From G963676795 sp963677215 (GTDB taxonomy: Bacteria > Desulfobacterota > Desulfuromonadia > Desulfuromonadales > Geopsychrobacteraceae): DNA of 64,000 nucleotides. The DNA lies in the NCBI GenBank assembly GCA_963677215.1, contig OY781919.1, forward strand, positions 2,790,001-2,854,000. The letters are read 5' to 3'. Made by a program: the position numbers and the translations under genes. Below the pieces are notes generated by a model that was given only the letters and a program-made list of their open reading frames with translations, made no database searches and was not told the DNA's origin. This document shows, one piece after another, positions 57,908-64,000 of this stretch (the stretch's first letter is position 1; the number at the start of each line of letters is the position of its first letter).

Positions 57908-58237
57908 GCGATGTAACAATCTCAGCGGTTTCGGACCGATCAGCTTACCCTCGTCCCGGAACCGACTCTATGCACTTTGCGTTGGCATGGATAACGAAAC
58001 GGATGAGCTGATCTGCGAAATCCAGGTCATCGTGGATGAACAGTCAATTTCCGTAATAGTGGACCAATGGAGATTTCTTAACCTGGTTCGCAGAGGAGCA
58101 TGACGGTCGTCCGATAAATATTTTGTCAGCCCGAAGATATGATCAACTCCGTTCATAGGAAGGGGTCTTGGTGTTTTCGAGTTATTGATAAATTGAAGTG
58201 ATAAACGGAGAGTTTAGATGAATAGGAGCGATAAGCC
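57908..58237. other. Gap between hsp20 and cbpA with traces of a possible broken small gene
   Basis: 330 bp with no confident gene. One frame (ATG 57987 to stop 58103) encodes 38 residues, DELICEIQVIVDEQSISVIVDQW. An overlapping frame reads DFLTWFAEEHDGRPINILSARRYDQLRS and stops at 58158. Neither has a ribosome-binding site. Both look more protein-like than chance, which might mean a frameshifted remnant. No terminator is seen. GGAGCGATAAGCC precedes cbpA. Confidence 0.3.
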
Positions 58238-59191
58238 ATGGAATACAAGGATTACTACAAAATTCTCGGGGTGAAAAAAGATGCCTCGCAGGATGAAATC
58301 AAGCGCGCTTATCGTAAATTGAGCCGCAAATACCATCCCGATGTCAGCAAGGAGAAAGATGCAGAGCAGCAGTTCAAGGAAGTTGGCGAGGCCTATGAGG
58401 TTCTCAAGGATCCGGAGAAGCGCGCTGCATACGATCAGCTTGGCTCCGGTTGGCGAAAGGGCCAGGATTTCAGGCCGCCTCCGGACTGGCAACAGGGATT
58501 TTCTTTCGGTGGTGGGGGCTTCACTGCGGCTGATGCTGGAGGATTCAGTGATTTTTTCGAAACCCTGTTCGGTGGACGTTCCTCTTCCGCACGCAGCTTT
58601 CGTCAGGGAGCTACGCGTTTTCATATGCGGGGTGAAGATGTCCATGCCCGGATCAGTATCGACCTTGAGGATTCCTTTCACGGAGCGACACGGACCTTGA
58701 CGCTGACGGTTCCTGAAACGACGGCCGAAGGGAGGGTCCATGTGCGGGAGAAAACTCTCCAGGTAAAAATTCCCAAAGGGATTATGGAGGGGCAGCAGAT
58801 TCGTCTCCAAGGACAGGGAGGCAAACCGTTAGGTGAAGGAAAACCGGGAGATCTCTATTTGGAGATTTCCTTCCAACCACATCCGCATTATCAGGTAGAT
58901 GGCAAAGATCTCTATTTGAATTTGCCGGTGGCCCCCTGGGAGGCTGCCCTTGGTGGAAAGGTCAAAGTGCCAACCCCCGAAGGGGTCGTCGATCTGCAGA
59001 TTCCAGCGGACTCGCCTGGCGGTAAAAAGCTAAGACTAAAGGGGCGTGGGCTTCCGGGTAAAACGAACGGGGATTTATATGTCATGCTGCAGATAGCTCT
59101 ACCGCCTCTTTCCAGTGCGAAGGCGAAGGAATTCTATCTCAAAATGGAGCGTGAGCTTGCGTTTAACCCGCGGGCTTCGCTTGGAGTATAA
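58238..59191 (+). CDS. cbpA: Curved-DNA-binding-type J-domain co-chaperone
   Basis: A 317-residue class B DnaJ. The J domain covers residues 5-70 with H33-P34-D35. A Gly/Phe-rich linker follows (about 90-125, SFGGGGFTAADAGGF), then the two C-terminal substrate-binding domains. The cysteine-rich zinc finger of true DnaJ is absent. It stimulates DnaK ATPase. It precedes its modulator gene cbpM by 9 bp, the same arrangement as in E. coli. Confidence 0.93.
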   Translation: MEYKDYYKILGVKKDASQDEIKRAYRKLSRKYHPDVSKEKDAEQQFKEVGEAYEVLKDPEKRAAYDQLGSGWRKGQDFRPPPDWQQGFSFGGGGFTAADAGGFSDFFETLFGGRSSSARSFRQGATRFHMRGEDVHARISIDLEDSFHGATRTLTLTVPETTAEGRVHVREKTLQVKIPKGIMEGQQIRLQGQGGKPLGEGKPGDLYLEISFQPHPHYQVDGKDLYLNLPVAPWEAALGGKVKVPTPEGVVDLQIPADSPGGKKLRLKGRGLPGKTNGDLYVMLQIALPPLSSAKAKEFYLKMERELAFNPRASLGV

Positions 59192-59200
59192 GGAGTCATC

Positions 59201-59515
59201 ATGGGCAAGCAACATAGACAGATATTAACCGGCCGTGGATTGGACGAAGAGGAGACATTAAGCTTATCTGAACTTTGTCAGGCCTGTGCTGTGCATGCCG
59301 AACAGATTTTCGAACTCATTGATGAGGGGGTTCTTGAACCCAGCGGCGCTGATTCACGGTTTTGGAGGTTTTCTGGAAAGGGTTTGCAACGTGCTCGTAT
59401 CGCGGTACGTTTACAGCGCGATCTCGATATCAATCTGCCGGGCGCGGCCTTGGCTCTCGATCTGTTAGAGAAAATAGAACAGTTGGAATGTCAACTAAGA
59501 CGAGTGCTTCCGTAG
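59201..59515 (+). CDS. cbpM: Chaperone modulator CbpM
   Basis: A 104-residue protein of the CbpM/MerR-like HTH family (LSLSELCQACAVHAEQIFELIDEGVLEPSG, then WRFSGKGLQRARIAVRLQRDLDINLPGAALALDLLEKIEQLE). CbpM binds the J domain of CbpA and blocks its co-chaperone activity. AAGGAGTC precedes the ATG. It is the last gene of the chaperone cluster. Confidence 0.9.
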   Translation: MGKQHRQILTGRGLDEEETLSLSELCQACAVHAEQIFELIDEGVLEPSGADSRFWRFSGKGLQRARIAVRLQRDLDINLPGAALALDLLEKIEQLECQLRRVLP

Positions 59516-59549
59516 CCAAATAAATCGGTGAAATTCTCTTTCTCTAAGA

Positions 59550-59588
59550 AACACAGCCCCTTTTACATGTGTAATGGGGCTGTGTTTT
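59550..59588. terminator. Bidirectional terminator between cbpM and livF
   Basis: AACACAGCCCC pairs with GGGGCTGTGTT, followed by TTT on plus and by a purine-rich A tract (AAGA) on the other side. It serves the convergent cbpM and liv transcripts. Confidence 0.8.
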
Positions 59589-59606
59589 GCAATTTCCAGG
59601 CGGGAG

Positions 59607-60320
59607 TCAAACGCCTAAATAAGCGGCTTTGACGTGCGGATCGTTGAGCAGGTCCTGGCTGCTCCCTTCCAGAACAACCTGTCCCTGTTCCATGACGTAG
59701 GCGCGGTCGCTGATCGCCATCGAGTTCATCAGATCCTGTTCGACCAGGACGATGGTCACGCCGTAGTTCTCGGCGATCTTGCGGATCGCACTGAAAATAT
59801 CCTTTTTCAGCACTGGCGCAAGGCCAAGTGACGGTTCATCGAGCATCATCACCTTGGGTTGGGCCATGATCCCGCGACCGATGGCGACCATCTGCTGCTC
59901 GCCGCCGGAGAGGGTGCCGGCCATCTGGTGCTTACGTTCGGCCAGACGCGGGAAAAGTTCGTAGACCTCTGCCAGATTCTTGTCGAAGTTCTTGCGGCCA
60001 TTGCGACTGAAAGCCCCCAGCTCGAGGTTCTCGAGGACGGTCATCAGCGAGAACAGACGCCGCCCTTCAGGAACGTGGATCAGCCCTTCGGCGACGATTT
60101 CATCAGCCGGAGTCCCGGAAATTTTGCGCCCGTCGTAGATGATCTCACCTTGGGTCGGGGTGAGCAGGCCGGAGATGGTCTTGAGCAGGGTTGACTTGCC
60201 GGCGCCGTTGGCGCCGACGATACTTAAAACCTCGCCTTCACGCACTTCCAGAGAAACATCGAAAAGAACCTGGATTTCGCCGTAACCGACGTTGATGTTG
60301 TTAATGCTGATTAGCGACAT
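59607..60320 (-). CDS. livF: Branched-chain amino-acid ABC transporter ATPase LivF
   Basis: A 237-residue ABC ATPase of the LivF type: Walker A GANGAGKST, signature LSGGEQQMVAIGRGI, Walker B VMMLDEPSLGLAP and switch His region in LVEQDL. It drives uptake through LivHM together with LivG. It overlaps livG by 20 bp. It is the last gene of the minus-strand operon. Confidence 0.94.
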   Translation of the reverse strand: MSLISINNINVGYGEIQVLFDVSLEVREGEVLSIVGANGAGKSTLLKTISGLLTPTQGEIIYDGRKISGTPADEIVAEGLIHVPEGRRLFSLMTVLENLELGAFSRNGRKNFDKNLAEVYELFPRLAERKHQMAGTLSGGEQQMVAIGRGIMAQPKVMMLDEPSLGLAPVLKKDIFSAIRKIAENYGVTIVLVEQDLMNSMAISDRAYVMEQGQVVLEGSSQDLLNDPHVKAAYLGV

Positions 60321-61032
60321 ATGCTTCTCCCAGGTAGGCCTTGATGACCTCTTCGTTGTTGATGACGTCGTGCGGATCGCCCTCGGCGATCTTCTTGCCG
60401 AAGTTGATGACGTAGACCTTGTCGGACAGGTTCATGATCGCCTGCATGATGTGCTCGACGATGATGATGCTGACGCCAACTTCGTTGATCTTCTTGATGA
60501 CCGGCAGCATCTCGGTGACCTCGGACGGGCGCAGTCCGGCCATGACCTCGTCGAGAAGCAGCAGCTGCGGCTCGGTGGCCAGGGCGCGGGCCAGTTCAAG
60601 GCGCTTGCGCTCCGGCAGGGTCAGGCTCTTTGAGACGACATCCTTCTTGTCATAGAGATCGAGCACTTTGAGGACTTCGATTGCCTTGGAGCGGGCCTCG
60701 CTCAGTTTGTTGGTATTGGCAAAGGCACCAACCATGGTGTTGTAGAGCACCGTTTTGCTGGCGAACGGCTTGACCACCTGAAAGGTGCGGGTGATGCCGA
60801 GCTTGCAGATTTCGTGCGGCTTCTTACCGGCCATCTCGTGACCGTTGAACATGATGCTGCCGCTGGTCGGAGGGAAGGCACCGGCGATACAGTTGAACAG
60901 GGTTGTTTTGCCGGCACCGTTGGGGCCGATGACGCCGACGATCTGTCCCTTGTCGACGCTCATGTCGACGTTGTTGACCGCGGTCAGGCCGCCGAACTGC
61001 TTGATAACCTTATTTACTGTCAGCAACGCCAT
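60301..61032 (-). CDS. livG: Branched-chain amino-acid ABC transporter ATPase LivG
   Basis: A 243-residue ABC ATPase with Walker A GPNGAGKTT, the LivG-type signature region (SLTLPERKRLELARAL in place of a full LSGGQ), Walker B LLLDEVMAGL and IIVEHIM. The Leu-Pro-Glu-Arg variant of the signature is common in LivG proteins. It overlaps livM by 23 bp and livF by 20 bp. Confidence 0.94.
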   Translation of the reverse strand: MALLTVNKVIKQFGGLTAVNNVDMSVDKGQIVGVIGPNGAGKTTLFNCIAGAFPPTSGSIMFNGHEMAGKKPHEICKLGITRTFQVVKPFASKTVLYNTMVGAFANTNKLSEARSKAIEVLKVLDLYDKKDVVSKSLTLPERKRLELARALATEPQLLLLDEVMAGLRPSEVTEMLPVIKKINEVGVSIIIVEHIMQAIMNLSDKVYVINFGKKIAEGDPHDVINNEEVIKAYLGEAYVANQH

Positions 61033-62065
61033 TGCAGACCTCCTCTTGCTGTTCTGCTCCCGATGTTTTCGAGAAGCGGTAGTTGATTCGTGTCAGCAGA
61101 CGGGACAGTGGCAGAACCAGACCTTTCGGCTGATAGCGCATGACGATGACCAGAATCAGACCGAAGATGATCAGGTGTAGCCCCGGCAGAGTATCGGACA
61201 GGTAGATCCTGGTCAGATCGCCAACCGGGCGCAGCAGCAGGGCACCGATGACCGGTCCCAAGATGGTGCCGCGACCGCCGATCAGGGCGATAAAAGCGAT
61301 CTCATAGGAAAGATCAAGACCGAGAATCGACTTCGGATAGAAGTAGAGGAACATCTGGGCATAGAAGGTGCCACCCAGTGCGGTCAGGAAACAGCTGATC
61401 GCCATGGCGATCAGCTTGTATTTGGAAACCTTGATGCCCAGTGCGGCTGCGGCGTCCGGTTCTTCACCGCCGGCAGCCAGGTAATAACCGACCTTCGAAT
61501 TCATCATGACGAAGGTGATCAGCAGGACAATCAGGAGCATGATCAGGATAATGTAGTAGTACGGAACCTTGCTGGTGAACTGGAAATGAGCAAAGGAGTT
61601 ACCGGCCAGGTCGATCAATAGCCCCTTTGGTCCACGGATCGGGAAGGGACCGATATGTTCGATGTTCTCGACCAGAACGCGCATCGCTTCACCGAAGGCG
61701 ATGGTCGCTAGAGCGAAGTAAGCCCCACGCAGTTTGAGTGTCGGCAGGCCGATCAGAATCCCCATCAGTGCAGCGATTACGCCACCTGCCAGCATGCCGA
61801 TCCAGGGACTCAAGCCCCAGGTCAGATAGAGGGTGGTCGAAACATAGGCTCCGATACCGACAAAGGCGGAATGACCCAGCGGTAGAACTCCGGCGAAACC
61901 GCCGACGAAGTTCCAGCAGGAGGTCAGGTACGCGTAGAAGATGATCAGGATGAGAATCTGCAGCACCGTCGGGTTGCTGATGACCAGCGGCAGAGCCAGC
62001 AGGACCAGGACCACGACCAGCCCGAGAATCTTGTTGAATGTTGACTGTTCTGTAAGCAATTTCAT
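61010..62065 (-). CDS. livM: Branched-chain amino-acid ABC transporter permease LivM
   Basis: A 351-residue permease with about eight to ten hydrophobic segments. It carries the family blocks WNFVGGFAGVLPLGHSAFVGIGAY and YEIAFIALIGGRGTILGPVIGALLL, which include the coupling helix region for the ATPases. GGGGATACCT lies before the ATG. It is 10 bp after livH. Confidence 0.94.
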   Translation of the reverse strand: MKLLTEQSTFNKILGLVVVLVLLALPLVISNPTVLQILILIIFYAYLTSCWNFVGGFAGVLPLGHSAFVGIGAYVSTTLYLTWGLSPWIGMLAGGVIAALMGILIGLPTLKLRGAYFALATIAFGEAMRVLVENIEHIGPFPIRGPKGLLIDLAGNSFAHFQFTSKVPYYYIILIMLLIVLLITFVMMNSKVGYYLAAGGEEPDAAAALGIKVSKYKLIAMAISCFLTALGGTFYAQMFLYFYPKSILGLDLSYEIAFIALIGGRGTILGPVIGALLLRPVGDLTRIYLSDTLPGLHLIIFGLILVIVMRYQPKGLVLPLSRLLTRINYRFSKTSGAEQQEEVCNGVADSK

Positions 62066-62075
62066 AGGTATCCCC

Positions 62076-62963
62076 TTAATAGTCCTGTTTCAGGCCGAAG
62101 AGTCCAGCCGGCTTGATGAACAGAACCAGGAGGAAGAAGACATAGATAAGCATTTCAGTCCAGGTTGCGGCCATGAACTGAGCGCCGAGGGTTTCGATGA
62201 TGCCGATCAGGATGCCACCGAGGATCGCACCCGGGACGCTCCCCAGACCACCCAGGACGACGATGATGAAGGCCTTGATATCGAAAGGCACACCAACAGT
62301 CGGATATACGTAGTAGAAGGGCACCAGGACGCAGGCGGCGACACCGCAACAGGCGCAGCCGAGGCCGAAGACGATATTGTAGATACGGTTCTGCTTGATC
62401 CCCATCAGGGTAGCGGCTTCACGGTCGAGCGAGGTAGCTCGCACCGCTTTGCCCATGCGCGAATGACGCAGGAACCAGAACAGGTATAGTCCGAGTAGCA
62501 GGGTGATGACCGCGCCGATGATCTTGGGCCAGAGGAAGTACATGTCGAAGACTTCCAGCATCTTACCGGTGACGCTGGTCTTGGCGACGCGGAACTCGGC
62601 ACCGAACAGCATCAGCGCCAGGTTGTCGAGGATATACCAGATCCCGGTGGTGACGATGATGACGGTGATCGGTTCGCGAACGTCTTTTTCTGCTACGAAG
62701 ATCGGTTTGATAATGAACTTCTGCATGGCGTAGCCAAAGACAAACAGGAACGGAACGACGACGACCAGAGCCAGGTAAGGGTTCAGACCGGTCAGGGCGA
62801 CGAAGAAGTAGGCGGCGAACATCCCGACCATGAGGATCGAGCCATGGGCGAAGTTGACGACCTTCATGACCCCGAAGATTAGGGTCAGGCCGACGGCGGT
62901 CAGACCGTAGATCGACCCCATCAGGATGCCGTTAAGCAGAGATTCAATATAACCGATGAGCAT
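62076..62963 (-). CDS. livH: Branched-chain amino-acid ABC transporter permease LivH
   Basis: A 295-residue permease with NGILMGSIYGLTAVGLTLIFGVMKVVNFAHG at the N-terminus and FIIVVLGGLGSVPGAILGGILIGIIETLG near the C-terminus. The start is ATG 62963 with AGGAGAAA upstream; the frame is open 91 codons further, but through the livK 3' end and hairpins, so the longer form is rejected. Confidence 0.95.
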   Translation of the reverse strand: MLIGYIESLLNGILMGSIYGLTAVGLTLIFGVMKVVNFAHGSILMVGMFAAYFFVALTGLNPYLALVVVVPFLFVFGYAMQKFIIKPIFVAEKDVREPITVIIVTTGIWYILDNLALMLFGAEFRVAKTSVTGKMLEVFDMYFLWPKIIGAVITLLLGLYLFWFLRHSRMGKAVRATSLDREAATLMGIKQNRIYNIVFGLGCACCGVAACVLVPFYYVYPTVGVPFDIKAFIIVVLGGLGSVPGAILGGILIGIIETLGAQFMAATWTEMLIYVFFLLVLFIKPAGLFGLKQDY

Positions 62964-62985
62964 AGTTTTCTCCTGAGTTGTGCTT

Positions 62986-63033
62986 GTTCCCGCGGGTTGC
63001 GGGAACCTGGTGCCGGAGGGGGGACCCTCCGGC
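62986..63033 (-). other. Tandem hairpins between livK and livH
   Basis: GTTCCCGC/GCGGGAAC (62986-63006) and GCCGGAGGG/CCCTCCGGC (63012-63033) are perfect stems without T-runs. In a livK-first operon they would lower downstream read-through or protect the livK message, giving more binding protein than permease. Confidence 0.7.
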
Positions 63034-63048
63034 TGATCAGACGTACTG

Positions 63049-64000
63049 TTACTTAGCTGGTTGCGGAAAGACAGGAGTGTAGCCTGCACGGCGAACCGGG
63101 GTCGGCCAGACGGTGATGCGGTCCATACCATGATCGGTTTTGCGGATCTGGGCGATGACCAGGCTGGCGTTCTTATTCTGGCCAAACTCATCGAACTCGA
63201 CGCAGTCATAGGCCAGCATCTGAGCCTTGCCGTCACAGAATTTCATTTCGTTGAGTGCCTTGCGTACTGCGGCAGGATCGGTCGAAGCGGAAGTTTCCAG
63301 AGCTTCCTTGACGACGTACATCGAAGCATAGGCGTCAACCGCTTCACCTGTCATGTTGTGGCCGTAGGTGGCCTTGTACTTGTCGTTGGTTTCCTTCAGG
63401 CCGACGCGGTTGAGGTCGGTCTCCCACTCGACGATGTCGAAGATGTAGTCGGCGTTTTTACCGGCAGCTTCCAAAAAGGACGGGTCGGCATGGCCACCAC
63501 CTGAGGTGATGATCGCTTTGACGTTGACCTTCATCTCGGCCATGGTGTTGGTCAGCAGGATCGCATCGGCAGCGTTGGAGGTCATAAAAACGACGTCCGG
63601 CTTGGAACGCTTGAGCTTGATTACAACCGGAGTCAGGTCGGATGCGGTGCTTGGGTAGGCCTCGTCGAGAACAACCTTGTAACCCATGTCCTCGGCCATC
63701 TGACGCCATTTTTCAGCGAAACCGGTACCCCAGTCGCCGTTTTCGTAAACGAAAGCGACCTTTTTGATATCGACATTGAATTCTTTCGACATATCAGAGA
63801 GGAAGACGAACTGGTCACGGGCCCACCAGGAGTCCTTGGCGGCAAGGCGGAAGACGTTCTTGAAGCCACGCTCGGTGATGGTGTCGCGGACCGAAACCGG
63901 AACGATGAACGGCACGCCGTAACGTTCGGCAACCTGGGTGGTCGGGTAGGTGACGGCGGAATTCCAGCAACCGGTCAGCAGGTCGACCTTGTCGTTGTTG
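63049..64000 (-). CDS. livK: Branched-chain amino-acid ABC transporter substrate-binding protein (partial)
   Basis: A periplasmic type I binding protein; the C-terminal 316 codons are in the window and the frame is open to its edge, so the signal peptide and N-terminal lobe start are missing. Features are LLTGCWNSAVTYPTTQVAERYGVPFI, VAFVYENGDWGTGFAEKW and DAYASMYVVKEALE. The Liv/HAAT family covers leucine-type amino acids, but also amides and urea; the ligand is not evident from the sequence seen. Confidence 0.92.
   Translation of the reverse strand, partial: NNDKVDLLTGCWNSAVTYPTTQVAERYGVPFIVPVSVRDTITERGFKNVFRLAAKDSWWARDQFVFLSDMSKEFNVDIKKVAFVYENGDWGTGFAEKWRQMAEDMGYKVVLDEAYPSTASDLTPVVIKLKRSKPDVVFMTSNAADAILLTNTMAEMKVNVKAIITSGGGHADPSFLEAAGKNADYIFDIVEWETDLNRVGLKETNDKYKATYGHNMTGEAVDAYASMYVVKEALETSASTDPAAVRKALNEMKFCDGKAQMLAYDCVEFDEFGQNKNASLVIAQIRKTDHGMDRITVWPTPVRRAGYTPVFPQPAK

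Noticed and set aside
1..64000. CRISPR arrays, tRNA or rRNA genes, prophage or defence-island genes
   Set aside because: No regularly spaced repeats, cloverleaf-like or rRNA sequence, integrase, capsid, restriction or toxin-antitoxin genes were recognised in any gap or gene.

Overview
The window reads as chromosomal DNA of a Gram-negative delta-type proteobacterium of the Desulfuromonadales (Geobacter / Desulfuromonas / Pelobacter-like). This rests on gene content and order as I know them for that group, not on any search: yicC-gmk-rpoZ-rel-ridA, a fused DHH/CBS/tRNA-nucleotidyltransferase gene followed by an M50 protease and scpA-scpB-rluB, mutL-miaA-hfq, and dense tight operons. Most of the window is ordinary housekeeping. 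The accessory content is two insertion sequences, several sensory genes and a chaperone cluster.

Layout. 1-1848: right-hand part of an IS21-family element (istA, truncated istB). 2013-8239: secreted HhH protein, UDP-sugar epimerase, yicC, gmk, rpoZ, a Rel/SpoT homologue whose hydrolase site is degenerate, ridA. 8262-9468: a complete IS3-family (IS407-type) element with 4-bp target duplication, inserted between ridA and a bidirectional terminator shared with rpmB. 9539-12013 (minus): rpmB, DUF523, purN, purM. 12209-19952: rimI, pyrK-pyrD, nucleotidyltransferase fusion, M50 protease, scpA, scpB, rluB. 20117-23184: large TPR protein and ExeA-type AAA ATPase. 23271-30183: mutL, miaA, hfq, PDZ/radical-SAM protein, copA. 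30414-33972: DHH phosphoesterase, amidase, rph, rdgB. 34035-40034: ndk, rlmN, mtnP, PfkB kinase, hypothetical, TPR lipoprotein, zinc-ribbon response regulator, purine nucleoside phosphorylase. 40142-43969: response regulator, UspA, receiver-kinase hybrid, FAD oxidoreductase. 43978-47689: OB/HD nuclease, MBL hydrolase, coaBC, family-4 UDG. 47691-52580: two uncharacterised minus genes and sbcD-sbcC. 52793-53893: orphan dCache-HAMP sensor. 54166-59515: chaperone cluster (two hsp20 on minus; dnaK, hsp20, cbpA, cbpM on plus). 59607-64000 (minus): branched-chain amino-acid-type ABC transporter livKHMGF, livK running off the end.

The most interesting signal is in the 360-bp divergent region between the minus-strand hsp20 pair and dnaK. 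Each side carries a nearly identical 17-bp element, TTGGCA(T/C)A(A/G)CCTTTGAT, at the right distance and orientation to be its promoter. It resembles a -24/-12 (sigma-54) promoter except for GA in place of GC at -12. Midway between the two lies a perfect inverted repeat GTGTCGCA-N12-TGCGACAC plus an extra copy of the half-site, where an enhancer-binding activator would be expected. This suggests activator-dependent, coordinated control of the whole chaperone cluster. No CIRCE element and no convincing sigma-32 promoter was seen there. Second in interest is the Rel protein: its synthetase motif is of the bifunctional RxKD type, but the HD hydrolase motif has become H-E and the catalytic E-D pair has become G-F.

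No tRNA, rRNA, CRISPR array or known riboswitch was recognised. All functional calls are from motif reading by eye.
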